Positions 43,097 through 52,008 of a DNA stretch of 64,000 nt are shown piece after piece. Source of the DNA: CAZMMV01 sp964637035 (GTDB lineage Bacteria; Bacillota; Clostridia; Tissierellales; Tissierellaceae). The position numbers and the translations under genes were made by a program. Where the stretch lies: assembly GCA_964637035.1 (NCBI GenBank), contig CAZWTU010000002.1, positions 1 to 64,000 of the forward strand, in the 5' to 3' direction. How positions within the stretch are numbered: position 1 is the first letter of the stretch; every line of letters starts with the position of its first letter. The notes under the pieces are model-generated. The model saw only the letters and a program-made list of their open reading frames with translations. It had not been told where the DNA came from and did not search any database.

Positions 43097-43444
43097 TTAT
43101 GAACTTAAATAATGTCCACCTTTTGCAGTCAAAACTGGTATGATAAATAGAAAGCCCGCACCTGGCGTATTGTCAATATCTAGTACGTCACTAATTTCAT
43201 CTACTGCTGCATTTAGCTTATCTTCATCCCTCATGACACTTATTAATGTTTTATTGTAGGGTTTACCTTCATTTAGAACATTTTTAAGGCTTGAGAATAT
43301 GTTGGCATGTATATTGTGATCTAAGAGGACTTTGCCCATGCCAACACTATCAATAGTTGTTGCACCAGCACCAAGTTCGTATAACTTTTCTAATATCTTA
43401 TCTAGTTTCTCTGTCTGATTTAAAATCAAAATAAGGGCATACAT
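43097..43444 (-). CDS. PII-like regulatory protein
   Basis: A 115-residue protein with a ferredoxin-like alpha/beta pattern similar to PII-type proteins: an N-terminal strand MYALILILNQTEKLDKILEK, then GAGATTIDSVGMGKVLL in the T-loop region, a second strand with TLISVMRDEDKLNAAVDEI and a C-terminal GAGFLFIIPV. No classical PII uridylylation tyrosine is obvious. Such PII-like proteins usually accompany a membrane transporter they regulate; none is next to it, but the gene lies near an assembly gap. The in-frame ATG nine bases upstream overlaps the GGAAGGA ribosome site, so the inner ATG is used. Confidence 0.6.
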   Translation of the reverse strand: MYALILILNQTEKLDKILEKLYELGAGATTIDSVGMGKVLLDHNIHANIFSSLKNVLNEGKPYNKTLISVMRDEDKLNAAVDEISDVLDIDNTPGAGFLFIIPVLTAKGGHYLSS

Positions 43445-44052
43445 TCCAATCATCCTTCCAGCAAATTAGTTTTTAAAATTAGGCCTCAATATTATAACTA
43501 TATCAACAAATCACCTTCATAGCAATAAAAATTTTCTAAATTTACTTGAAAGCTTATGATTTTAGGATATTATTAAAAGGTTGGCTTTATGAAAGCTAAA
43601 TTTCATAAAAATATCCATAATNNNNNNNNNNNNNNNNNNNNNNNNNNNNNNNNNNNNNNNNNNNNNNNNNNNNNNNNNNNNNNNNNNNNNNNNNNNNNNN
43701 NNNNNNNNNNNNNNNNNNNNNCCATAATGGAAGGTGTATTTCTATGCACACATTGAATTATTTAGCAATTATAATTTTTAGGACTTTTTATAACTAGATT
43801 AGTATAGAATTTTTTTCCTTATATATGTTTTAAGAATAAATAGAAGAGTGGGAATTCAACTAAAACACACAAAGTTTTATAATTATATAAGCGTTGAAAA
43901 ATATAGCTTTATACTTATATAAAACTAATCTTTACAAGATGGCCAATTTGACACATTCATAAAAAGTATGATACGCTATTTAAGTCGAATAGTTTTTTAA
44001 GGTCTATCTTTAAAGAACAAATGAACGATAAAATTTAAAGGATGGTGTAAGT
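43445..44052. other. Gene-poor interval containing assembly gap 1
   Basis: Sequence is unknown for 100 bases (43622-43721, all N). On the left, 43586-43594 pairs with 43601-43609 as a 9-bp hairpin, nested in GGATAT (43565-43570) and ATATCC (43611-43616). CCATAAT occurs at both gap edges (43615-43621 and 43722-43728). To the right, 43722-44052 is AT-rich with no convincing gene; TTGACA at 43948-43953 may be a -35 for the betaine transporter, but no good -10 at normal spacing was found. Confidence 0.8.
43622..43721. other. Assembly gap 1 (100 N)
   Basis: One hundred N bases mark a scaffold join; true content and length unknown. Confidence 1.
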
Positions 44053-45057
44053 TTGAAAAAATTAACAAGCAGGAAAAGTTTTACAAGTATTATTTTACTA
44101 GTAGTATTATTAACTTTGACTTTATCAGCATGTACAGATAACAGTTCGGATAAACATATTGTTTTTGCCAATGCTGGTTGGGATAGTATTTTATTTCATA
44201 ATGCAGTTGCAGGAACTATAGCAGAGGAGGTATTTGGCTATACATGGGCAGATATTTCTGGTTCCACTCCTGTTATGCATGAGGGTATACTAAGTGGAGA
44301 AGTAGATGTTCACATGGAAGAGTGGACTAATAATATCCCTTCTTATGCAAAGGATTTAGCAGATGGTAAATTTAAGGAATTAAGTGTAAATTTTGATGAC
44401 AATTTTCAAGGTATTTATGTACCACGATATGTTATCGAGGGGGATTCTGAAAGGGGTATAGAGGCAATGGCTCCAGATTTAAAATACGTTTGGGATTTAA
44501 AAGACTATCCAGATGTATTTCCAGATGATGACAATCCAGATATGGGCAGAGTATACGGTGCTATACCTGGATGGGAAGTAGACCAAATTATGCATAATAA
44601 ATACGAACACTACGGTTTAGATGAGAATTTTATATATTTCAGACCAGGCTCAGAGGCGGCTTTAGCTTCTGCACTAACAAATGCATATGAAAAAGGAGAA
44701 GCAGTTGTAGGATATTATTGGGAGCCAACTTGGTTAATGGGTAAGTACGACTTTGTTTTATTAGATGATGAGCCTCATGATGAAAGTAATTATATGGATG
44801 GTAAAAGTGCAATGCCTCCAGTTAGAGTTACTATTGGTGTAAGTAATGATTTTGCAGAAGAAAATACAGAGATGATTGAGTTTTTAAGTAAATATGAAAC
44901 ATCTAGTCAACTAACCTCAGATGCACTTGGTTATATGGAAGAGACAGGATCAGATTATGTAGAAACTGCAAAATGGTTTTTAAAAGAAAATGATAATTTA
45001 ATAGATAAATGGCTAAATGCTGAAGATGCAAATATTCTTAGAGAATATTTAAAATAG
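44053..45057 (+). CDS. Glycine betaine/proline ABC transporter substrate-binding lipoprotein
   Basis: A 334-residue secreted lipoprotein: basic start, hydrophobic core and lipobox LTLSAC with Cys27 as the lipidation site. The mature part matches the OpuAC/ProX family, with FANAGWDSILFHNAVAGTI at its start and WTNNIPSYAKD and YYWEPTWLMGKYDFVLL contributing aromatic residues of the kind that cage quaternary amines. It captures betaine-like compatible solutes, or possibly related methylamines, outside the cell. TTG 44053 follows AAAGGATGG. The permease and ATPase genes follow directly, completing the transporter. Confidence 0.9.
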   Translation: MKKLTSRKSFTSIILLVVLLTLTLSACTDNSSDKHIVFANAGWDSILFHNAVAGTIAEEVFGYTWADISGSTPVMHEGILSGEVDVHMEEWTNNIPSYAKDLADGKFKELSVNFDDNFQGIYVPRYVIEGDSERGIEAMAPDLKYVWDLKDYPDVFPDDDNPDMGRVYGAIPGWEVDQIMHNKYEHYGLDENFIYFRPGSEAALASALTNAYEKGEAVVGYYWEPTWLMGKYDFVLLDDEPHDESNYMDGKSAMPPVRVTIGVSNDFAEENTEMIEFLSKYETSSQLTSDALGYMEETGSDYVETAKWFLKENDNLIDKWLNAEDANILREYLK

Positions 45058-45067
45058 GAGGGATTAT

Positions 45068-45943
45068 ATGAATGTAGATTGGATATTTAATTTTCCCTTT
45101 GTTTATAAGATAGATACTAAAGCTATTGACCAGGCTGTTAGAGGTTTTAGTGCAAGATATGATACATTCTTCAATGCTATAAGGTCGTTTCTTGGGGGAT
45201 TTGTAAATGGGGTACACTCTATATTACAGTTTATACCATGGTTTGTTTTAATATTATTTGTAATTTTTATGACATGGAAAATAAGTGGAAAGATGGCTAG
45301 TGGTTTGTTATATGGTGGATTATTATTTGGTATAGGAGTAGTTGGATTTTGGGGACATATGTATCAAACATTAGCAATAGTTATTGCCTCAGTTATTATA
45401 GCTCTTATTTTGGGATTCCCTTTGGGGATTTTAATATCATCTAGTGAAATGGCAAATAAGATACTAAGACCTGTATTGGATACAATGCAGACAATGCCTG
45501 TATTTGTATATTTAATACCTGCTATGTTGTTCTTTGGCCTAGGTAACGCACCAGCAGTTATAGCTACTACTATATATTCAATAGTTCCAATGATTCGTCT
45601 AACAAGTCTAGGAATAAGGCAAATAGATAAGGAAATTGTAGAAGCTTCCATGTCATTTGGATCTACTTGGTTTCAGTCCTTGGTAAAAGTACAAATACCA
45701 CAGGCCTTACCTACCATTATGACAGGTGTGAATCAGACTATTATGATGGCTATGGCTATGGTAGTTACAACCTCTATGATTGGTGCTGCAGGCCTTGGGG
45801 AGGAAGTACTAATAAGTGTAAATCGTATAGAAATGGGAAGGGGCCTTATATCAGGAACTTCAGTAGTTATTATTGCTGTAATATTAGACAGAATAACTCA
45901 AGGTTTAGGTAAATCCAGTGAGGTGATTTCCGATGGAGAATAA
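45068..45943 (+). CDS. Glycine betaine/proline ABC transporter permease
   Basis: A 291-residue inner-membrane permease of the ProW/OpuAB type, with about six helices after an N-terminal cytoplasmic or amphipathic part. The BPD_transp_1 coupling motif is visible near residue 195-225 (EASMSFGSTWFQSLVKVQIP) and the family segment MQTMPVFVYLIPAMLFFGLG near 140. It starts 10 bases after the binding-protein gene behind AGGAGGG and overlaps the ATPase gene by 11 bases, a tight operon. Confidence 0.93.
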   Translation: MNVDWIFNFPFVYKIDTKAIDQAVRGFSARYDTFFNAIRSFLGGFVNGVHSILQFIPWFVLILFVIFMTWKISGKMASGLLYGGLLFGIGVVGFWGHMYQTLAIVIASVIIALILGFPLGILISSSEMANKILRPVLDTMQTMPVFVYLIPAMLFFGLGNAPAVIATTIYSIVPMIRLTSLGIRQIDKEIVEASMSFGSTWFQSLVKVQIPQALPTIMTGVNQTIMMAMAMVVTTSMIGAAGLGEEVLISVNRIEMGRGLISGTSVVIIAVILDRITQGLGKSSEVISDGE

Positions 45944-47117
45944 TAATGATATATTATTAGACATTAAACAGCTTTCAAAACTTTATGGTACAGACAAAAG
46001 AGAAGCTATAAAGCTAAAAAAGAAGGATTTAGATAAGAATGAAATTTACGATAAAACCAAGGTTACATTAGCATTATGGGATGTTTCTTTAGATGTTAAA
46101 GAAGGAGAAATTTTTGTAATCATAGGATTGTCAGGGTCTGGTAAATCAACTTTAGTCAGGTGTTTAAATATGTTGAATAAACCAACATCAGGAAAAGTAT
46201 TTTACAAAGGTAAAGATATAGGAAAATTCAACAAAAAAGAGTTAAATGATTATAGAAGGAACAAAGTTTCTATGATATTTCAAGGTTTTGGCTTAATGAG
46301 CCATAGGGATGTTATAGGCAATGTAGAGTACGGACTTGAAGTAAAGGGAATACCAAAGGCTGTACGCCAGGATAAGGCTATGGAAATGATTTCTATGGTA
46401 GGTTTAGAAGGCCTAGAAAACGAACCTATTTCCAGTCTTTCAGGTGGTATGAAACAAAGGGTAGGTATAGCGAGAGCCCTAGCCAATGATCCAGAAGTTA
46501 TATTAATGGATGAGCCATTCTCTGCTCTAGATCCATTAGTTAGAAAAGATATGCAGTTTGAGCTTTTAACAATTCAAAGAAAACTTGATAAGACAATAGT
46601 ATTTATTACCCATGATATAGATGAAGCTTTTAAATTGGGCGATAGAGTTGCTATAATGAAAGATGGAGAAGTTATTCAAGTAGATACTCCTGAAAGGATG
46701 AGTGCTAATCCTGCTAATGACTATGTTAGACAATTTATAGATAGTGCAGATAAAACACAGGTAATAAGCGTTAGGAATGTAATGATTAGACCAAATAGTA
46801 TTATACGATTGAAAGATACCCCTAATATGGCAATTAAGATGATGAAAAAAAATGGAGTATCTAGTGCCTATGTAGTATCAGATAAAACAAAACTAAGAGG
46901 CGTAATCACTGCAGATGATGCCATCAGGGCTGCTAAAGAAGGATTACTAATTTCTGATGTATTAATTGAAAATATAATAACTACAGGACCAGATGTAATT
47001 TTAAGTGATATTATGAATCTAGCTACAGAAGCTAGATTCCCAATAGCTGTTGTAGATGAAGAGGGTAACTTAAAAGGTATATTATCTAAAGTCCATGTAT
47101 TATCGTCTATAATCTAA
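45933..47117 (+). CDS. Glycine betaine/proline ABC transporter ATPase with CBS domains
   Basis: A 394-residue ATPase of the ProV/OpuAA type. Walker A GLSGSGKSTLVRCLNML lies at about residues 65-81, the signature LSGGMKQRVGIARAL near 170, and Walker B VILMDEPFSALDPLVRKD right after. A tandem CBS pair fills about 280-394 (NVMIRPNSIIRL; GVITADDAIRA); in OpuA the CBS pair senses ionic strength or cyclic-di-AMP, so osmotic gating is likely. The start lies within the permease gene. Betaine import would supply both osmoprotection and, with a betaine reductase, fermentable substrate. Confidence 0.95.
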   Translation: MENNNDILLDIKQLSKLYGTDKREAIKLKKKDLDKNEIYDKTKVTLALWDVSLDVKEGEIFVIIGLSGSGKSTLVRCLNMLNKPTSGKVFYKGKDIGKFNKKELNDYRRNKVSMIFQGFGLMSHRDVIGNVEYGLEVKGIPKAVRQDKAMEMISMVGLEGLENEPISSLSGGMKQRVGIARALANDPEVILMDEPFSALDPLVRKDMQFELLTIQRKLDKTIVFITHDIDEAFKLGDRVAIMKDGEVIQVDTPERMSANPANDYVRQFIDSADKTQVISVRNVMIRPNSIIRLKDTPNMAIKMMKKNGVSSAYVVSDKTKLRGVITADDAIRAAKEGLLISDVLIENIITTGPDVILSDIMNLATEARFPIAVVDEEGNLKGILSKVHVLSSII

Positions 47118-47122
47118 TGTTT

Positions 47123-47162
47123 AAAACCTAACTAGTTTATTAAAAAACTAGTTAGGTTTTAT
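47123..47162 (+). terminator. Terminator of the betaine transporter operon
   Basis: A perfect 16-bp stem, 47123-47138 with 47145-47160, ends in TTTT. Confidence 0.87.
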
Positions 47163-47174
47163 TGGTTTATAAGC

Positions 47175-47414
47175 TTAAATTGGGATAATATTACCTTTTA
47201 AATTAGAATTAATAGGACTATGTTTTTCTAGATATTGCTTTAAAGCATCAATTGCATGTACATTTAAATTCCTTCGGTCATGGCCATATTTTTCAGGTAC
47301 GCCCTGACTAGTTATAAAAACAGCATGATAAATTCTTTTCATATCTATAGGTTTATCTTGTACAAATATTTCTTGCACCCTTTGAATTATAGTTAATTCT
47401 TTTTTGCTTTTCAT
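47175..47414 (-). CDS. Small unknown protein
   Basis: A 79-residue basic protein, not recognised. ATG at the complement of 47412-47414 is preceded on the minus strand by AAAGGATG, a good ribosome site. The sequence is largely helical (ELTIIQRVQEIFVQDKPIDM near the N-terminus, NVHAIDALKQYLEKH near the C-terminus) with a GVPEKYGHDRRN loop. It has no membrane segment and no cysteine. It lies alone on the minus strand between the betaine transporter terminator and apt. The good ribosome site and compact composition favour a real gene. Confidence 0.55.
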   Translation of the reverse strand: MKSKKELTIIQRVQEIFVQDKPIDMKRIYHAVFITSQGVPEKYGHDRRNLNVHAIDALKQYLEKHSPINSNLKGNIIPI

Positions 47415-47568
47415 ATAATCATCCTTTTTAATATATTATCATTAAAATATATCTACCCAATTGGTAGTAAATTAAAAATACATAGCTAATGTTAAATAAT
47501 TGATGTAAAGATATTTAATATATGATAGAATTAAATGGTAATTATAAAAACCCTAGGAGGTATTCTAA

Positions 47569-48087
47569 TTGAATTTTAAATCTAAAATAAGAGTCATTGA
47601 AGATTTTCCAAAGGAAGGTGTTAGTTTCAAAGATATAACAACCCTTATAAGGGACAAAAAGGGATTTAAAGAGGCAGTAGATATTATGATAGAAGATTTA
47701 AGGGATAAAGATATTGATTATATAGTAGGGCCTGAGGCTAGGGGATTTTTATTTGGATCAGCCGTTGCCTATGGATTAGGAGTAGGATTTATTCCTGTAA
47801 GGAAACCGGGAAAATTGCCTTCAGAAGTTATCCGGGATGAATATGATTTGGAATATGGAAGTAATATTTTAGAAATCCACAAAGATGCAATAGTAGAAGG
47901 AGATAGAATAGCTATAGTAGATGATTTACTTGCAACAGCAGGAACCGTATTATCTGCAGCAAAACTAATAGAAAAATTAGGTGGGGAAGTTGTAGCTATG
48001 GAATTTCTAATAGAACTAGAGTTTTTAAAGGGTAGGGATAGATTGAAAAAATATTATACAAATTCATTAATAAAGTATCAAGAATAA
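47569..48087 (+). CDS. apt: Adenine phosphoribosyltransferase
   Basis: Salvages adenine with PRPP to AMP in the cytoplasm. The 172 residues match the family: RVIEDFPKEGVSFKDITTL at the N-terminus, GPEARGFLFGSAVAYGLG (about 62-79), FIPVRKPGKLP (about 83), and the PRPP loop VDDLLATAGTVLSA (about 122-135; the common form has GG where this has AG). TTG 47569 follows CTAGGAGG. In many Firmicutes apt precedes relA; here a convergent minus-strand gene follows instead. Confidence 0.96.
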   Translation: MNFKSKIRVIEDFPKEGVSFKDITTLIRDKKGFKEAVDIMIEDLRDKDIDYIVGPEARGFLFGSAVAYGLGVGFIPVRKPGKLPSEVIRDEYDLEYGSNILEIHKDAIVEGDRIAIVDDLLATAGTVLSAAKLIEKLGGEVVAMEFLIELEFLKGRDRLKKYYTNSLIKYQE

Positions 48088-48127
48088 AAATATCCAGTAA
48101 ATATATATATTTACTGGATATTTTTAT
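48086..48127. terminator. Bidirectional terminator between apt and the phospholipase-like gene
   Basis: A perfect 17-bp stem (48086-48102 with 48109-48125) is flanked by A and T runs. It overlaps the ends of both converging genes. Confidence 0.85.
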
Positions 48128-48833
48128 TTATAACAACTTCATTATAAAACATAATCATAGCACCTGCAGATGTCCTCATAGCAAGTGGGATTGTACATCT
48201 GGCTATCCGGTAATACCGGTTTTCATCGTTCTCAATGTTTTTAAATTTTCTATATACTTTTATAGCTATCCTTGAGTTAAATCTAACATAATCCTTTATA
48301 GAATTTAAAATATAGGGTTCTTTTCTAGCCTTAAAAATTGCCATATAGGCAAAAGTTCGCTTTATATAATTTTCGTACTGTCTATGGTCATCTAATAGTC
48401 TTATATTAGCATGTTGAGGAATAGTTAAATCTTGTATAATATGAATAGCTGCACCAAAATAAAACATAGATATATTTTTATTTCCTTCTTTCCATGACTT
48501 TATTGCATCATTATAGTATTCCAAAGCAAGATCTAAGGCACTTCTTCTACCATACAAACCTCTATTTTTATATGGGTTATAAAAATGATTTGAACTATTA
48601 AAATCCTGGTCTACCCAAACAGTACCAAGATTCATATCAGGAAGATAAGAAGCAAAGAAACCATATTCTTCTATATAGTCATATTTATCTAATAAGTCTA
48701 TAGAGTGCATATTTATATATTTATGAACTTGGCATTGGGTATCAATTAATGTTTTTTTCAAAGGATTCAAGATTCTAAATAATCTTCTTAAGATTCTATT
48801 GTAAGTTAATTCAAGATTGCTAATATCAATCAT
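48111..48833 (-). CDS. Zinc-dependent phospholipase C-like protein
   Basis: A 240-residue, mostly helical protein matching the zinc phospholipase C / alpha-toxin catalytic family. The key metal motif is FGAAIHIIQDLTIPQHANI (about 148-166), which follows the family pattern H-x3-D-x4-P-x-H; further His residues near the N-terminus (VHKYINMHS) and a conserved HFYNPYKNRG segment add ligands. Known secreted members begin with a signal peptide; none is evident, so the enzyme may be intracellular, the true start may differ, or the substrate may not be phospholipid. The ribosome site GAGGAG abuts the ATG, which is unusually close. Confidence 0.75.
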   Translation of the reverse strand: MIDISNLELTYNRILRRLFRILNPLKKTLIDTQCQVHKYINMHSIDLLDKYDYIEEYGFFASYLPDMNLGTVWVDQDFNSSNHFYNPYKNRGLYGRRSALDLALEYYNDAIKSWKEGNKNISMFYFGAAIHIIQDLTIPQHANIRLLDDHRQYENYIKRTFAYMAIFKARKEPYILNSIKDYVRFNSRIAIKVYRKFKNIENDENRYYRIARCTIPLAMRTSAGAMIMFYNEVVINKNIQ

Positions 48834-49065
48834 CTCCTCTAGTTATAGATCCATAATTGTGAAAATACTCCTTTGTTTAATATACCTCTAAATATTAATA
48901 TTATTACCGTCTATTATTATATACCCTTTTAAATTATCTAGCCTCTAATTTATTGGAATCCTGTATTTGTGGTTACAAACACATAGATATTTAAATGGAA
49001 AAGAATACTTAACAAAAATATGGCAATAATATTATGATGTAATCTTGTTTAGAAAGGAGAAAAAA

Positions 49066-49956
49066 ATGATAGTAGGAATACCTAAGGGGCTTTTATATTG
49101 TAAGTACAAAACTTTTTTCAACACATTTTTTAATGAGTTAGGAGCTAAAATAATAACTTCTCAGGATACAAATAAAAAAATATTAGATTTAGGGTCTAAA
49201 TTTTGTGTAGATGACGCTTGTTTGCCAGTGAAAGTTTTCCATGGACATGTAGCCACTTTAACTGATAAGGCAGATATGATTTTTATACCAAGAATAATGC
49301 AAGTAGAAAAAAAAGAATATATATGTCCTAAATTTTGTGGTTTACCCGAAATGATTGTAAATAGTATTCCAAATATGCCAAAGCTAACAACAGAACCCAT
49401 ATATTTTACTTCTAATAAAAAAATGTATAATTGGGCAAATAAAACTGGTAGTTTGGTGACTAAAGATAAAAGAAAAATTAGAAAAGCATTAAAACTGGCA
49501 CTAGAAAAACAAAATGCATTTAAACAGGGTATCAGAAGTGAGGGTTATGATACAAAAATAGCCCTGTTAGGACACCCTTATAATATATATGATGAGTTTG
49601 TAAACATGAATATAGTTAAAAAATTGAATGATTTAAAGTTAGGTGTAGTCACTGAAGAATATACAGAAAAATCCAGAATAGAAGAAGAGTCTAAAAACCT
49701 TTATAAGAGACCCTTTTGGACCTTTGCTAAAAACTCTTACGGCTTTGGCGTAAATAGTGTAAGGGAAGGAGAAATAAAAGGAATGATATATATATCTTCC
49801 TTTGCCTGTGGTATAGATTCTGTAATTATTGAGCTTTTAAAAGATAAGATAGGGAAAACCCCCTTTATGGTAATAAAACTTGACGAACATACAGGAGAGG
49901 CAGGACTAAACACTAGAATAGAGGCTTTTGCTGATATGTTAGGAAGGAGTTCATAA
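49066..49956 (+). CDS. DUF2229-type 2-hydroxyacyl-CoA dehydratase-related protein, first part
   Basis: A 296-residue protein starting MIVGIPKGLLYCKYKTFF, which reads as the DUF2229/HgdB-like portion of large acyl-CoA dehydratase activase proteins. Conserved cysteines occur in FCVDDACLPVKVFHGH and YICPKFCGLPE, and EHTGEAGLNTRIEAF closes the protein. Large relatives fuse this part with an ATPase activase; here three separate genes are present. AAAGGAG precedes ATG 49066; a TTG 21 bases earlier lacks a site. The stop overlaps the next ATG by one base. Physiological substrate unknown. Confidence 0.75.
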   Translation: MIVGIPKGLLYCKYKTFFNTFFNELGAKIITSQDTNKKILDLGSKFCVDDACLPVKVFHGHVATLTDKADMIFIPRIMQVEKKEYICPKFCGLPEMIVNSIPNMPKLTTEPIYFTSNKKMYNWANKTGSLVTKDKRKIRKALKLALEKQNAFKQGIRSEGYDTKIALLGHPYNIYDEFVNMNIVKKLNDLKLGVVTEEYTEKSRIEEESKNLYKRPFWTFAKNSYGFGVNSVREGEIKGMIYISSFACGIDSVIIELLKDKIGKTPFMVIKLDEHTGEAGLNTRIEAFADMLGRSS

Positions 49957-51053
49957 TGAAAATAACAGCACCACATTTAGGTAATGCACACTTGGCTGCA
50001 AAAACCTTATTCAACGGATTAGATATTGATTATATAATGCCACCTTTAAATAATAACTTGGCTTTAGAAATAGGTTCTATGAATTCCCCAGAAGAAATGT
50101 GTTTACCCTATAAAATAATGATAGGCAATTATATACAAGCAATAGAAAAAGGGGCAAATACTGTTTTACTGCCTGGAAGCTGTGGACCTTGCAGGTTTGG
50201 AGAATATTGTGAATTACAGATGAATTTAATGAAAAATCTAGGCTATGATGTAGATTTTATTGTATTAGATTTTCCACAGGATATAGGAATTAAAGAAATA
50301 CTAAATAGGATTGGCAAAATAACAATGAAAAGCAATAAAAGGAAAACAGAAAAAATAGGATCACTATTAGATGCAATGAAAGTTATAAATATTATAGATT
50401 ATATTGAGGAAAGGTCTTATTATTTAGCTGGTTATGAAAAAATAAAAGGGTCATGTAAAGAAATTCTAATAAAAAGTAAAAAACATGCTATGATGCAAGA
50501 TAATCCTAAGGAAATACTAAGGATATTGAGGAAATACAGGGATAAAATAGATAAAATACCCTTAGATAATAAGAAAAATCCAGTAAAAATAGCTATTATA
50601 GGTGAGATATATACGGTTATTGAACCATTTTCAAATCTATATATGCAAGATAAATTAATGGACTATGGGGTTTCATCTAAAAGAGGGTTAACCCTGAGTT
50701 GGTGGGCAAAAAATGCTATATTGTCGCCTATAAAGTTAAATAGTATTAATATAAAAGAAGCATCAAAAGAATATTTATCCCTAGGAATAGGTGGCCATGC
50801 CAGGGAATGTATAGGGGAAGCAGTACTAGCACATAGACAAGGCTTTCATGGTGCTATCCAAATATTTCCCTTAGGCTGCATGCCAGAAATAGTATCAAAG
50901 GCAATTCTACCTACTATATCAAAGGATAAGGATTTTCCCATAATGTCCTTAGTAGTAGATGAAATGACTTCAGAAGCTGGATATGTAACTAGAATAGAGG
51001 CCTTTGTAGACTTATTAGAAAGGAGAAGAAGAGATGCACTATCTAGGCGTTGA
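49956..51053 (+). CDS. DUF2229-type 2-hydroxyacyl-CoA dehydratase-related protein, second part
   Basis: A 365-residue paralogue-like partner of the preceding gene product: MKITAPHLGNAHLAAKTLF at the N-terminus, cysteines in EEMCLPYKIMIG and LLPGSCGPCRFGEYCELQ that may bind an Fe-S cluster, and DEMTSEAGYVTRIEAFVDLL at the end, echoing the end of the previous protein. It overlaps its upstream neighbour by one base and its downstream neighbour by 20 bases, so the three are translated together. It probably forms a complex with the activase encoded next. Confidence 0.75.
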   Translation: MKITAPHLGNAHLAAKTLFNGLDIDYIMPPLNNNLALEIGSMNSPEEMCLPYKIMIGNYIQAIEKGANTVLLPGSCGPCRFGEYCELQMNLMKNLGYDVDFIVLDFPQDIGIKEILNRIGKITMKSNKRKTEKIGSLLDAMKVINIIDYIEERSYYLAGYEKIKGSCKEILIKSKKHAMMQDNPKEILRILRKYRDKIDKIPLDNKKNPVKIAIIGEIYTVIEPFSNLYMQDKLMDYGVSSKRGLTLSWWAKNAILSPIKLNSINIKEASKEYLSLGIGGHARECIGEAVLAHRQGFHGAIQIFPLGCMPEIVSKAILPTISKDKDFPIMSLVVDEMTSEAGYVTRIEAFVDLLERRRRDALSRR

Positions 51054-52008
51054 CGTAGGATCGGTAAGTACAAATCTTGTACTTTTAGATGAGGAAATGA
51101 AAGTAGAAGAAAAGATATATATAAGAACTAAGGGAAGCCCCATATTGGCTGTGCAAAAAGGTTTTGCAATCTTATATGATAAATATAGAGATATAGAAAT
51201 AGGAGCTGTAGGTACTACTGGAAGCGGTAGACATATTGCTGCCACAATAGTAGGTGCAGATGCAGTGAAAAACGAAATCACAGCCCATGGGGTTGCAGCC
51301 CTAGATATAGATAGAGATGTAAGCACTATATTTGAAATAGGTGGGCAAGATTCAAAGATAATAATTTTAAGAAATGGTGTAGTAACAGATTTTGCAATGA
51401 ACACAGTATGTGCTGCAGGTACAGGTTCATTTTTAGATAGACAGGCAGAAAGGCTTGAAATTCCAATAGAGGAATTTGGAAACTACGCATTAAGGGCTAA
51501 ATCTCCAGTACGAATAGCGGGAAGATGTGCAGTATTTGCAGAATCTGATATGATACATAAACAACAGTTGGGTTATGATAGGGCTAATATTATAAAAGGT
51601 TTATGTGATGCATTAGTTAGAAATTATTTAAATAATATTGGAAAGGGAAAGGAAATCACACCAAAAGTATTCTTCCAAGGGGGGGTAGCGGCAAATATAG
51701 GGATAAAAGCTTCCTTTGAAGAAACTCTAGGTTTTGAAGTCTTTGTACCAGAAAATTACAATGTAATGGGAAGTATAGGGGTTGCAATTATAGCTAAAGA
51801 AATAGTAGAAGAAACAGGAAAAACTAAATTTAAAGGATTTCAGTTAGCAGATAGCGACTTTAACTCTACTAGTTTTGAATGTACGGGTTGTCCAAACAGA
51901 TGCGAAGTAGTACAAATAAGTCAAGACAATAGTATCATAGGAACTTTTGGAGATAGATGTGGAAAATGGGGCAATAAAATAAAGAATCAAAGTCAAATGG
52001 AAGTATAA
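51034..52008 (+). CDS. BadF/HgdC-family ATPase activase with C-terminal cysteine motif
   Basis: A 324-residue ASKHA-fold ATPase of the 2-hydroxyacyl-CoA dehydratase activase family. Seen: YLGVDVGSVSTNLVLLD (phosphate-1 loop), IFEIGGQDSKII (about 108), VCAAGTGSFLDRQAERL (about 134; its Cys typically joins a [4Fe-4S] cluster at the dimer interface), RCAVFAESDMIHKQQLG (about 166) and FFQGGVAANIG (about 213). A C-terminal CTGCPNRCEV with CGKW suggests another Fe-S site. The family uses ATP to drive low-potential electrons into a partner enzyme. No classical hgdA/hgdB dehydratase genes adjoin it. Confidence 0.88.
   Translation: MHYLGVDVGSVSTNLVLLDEEMKVEEKIYIRTKGSPILAVQKGFAILYDKYRDIEIGAVGTTGSGRHIAATIVGADAVKNEITAHGVAALDIDRDVSTIFEIGGQDSKIIILRNGVVTDFAMNTVCAAGTGSFLDRQAERLEIPIEEFGNYALRAKSPVRIAGRCAVFAESDMIHKQQLGYDRANIIKGLCDALVRNYLNNIGKGKEITPKVFFQGGVAANIGIKASFEETLGFEVFVPENYNVMGSIGVAIIAKEIVEETGKTKFKGFQLADSDFNSTSFECTGCPNRCEVVQISQDNSIIGTFGDRCGKWGNKIKNQSQMEV

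Noticed and set aside
41739..43444. Minus-strand zinc-ribbon, J-domain and PII-like genes as a defence island
   Set aside because: No nuclease, helicase or other defence-type component is present; the J-domain and zinc-ribbon pair looks like a chaperone-associated module.
43744..43797. Possible 17-residue peptide just right of assembly gap 1, with GGAAGGTG ahead of the ATG
   Set aside because: Too short and without any recognisable pattern; it may be a decayed or chance frame.
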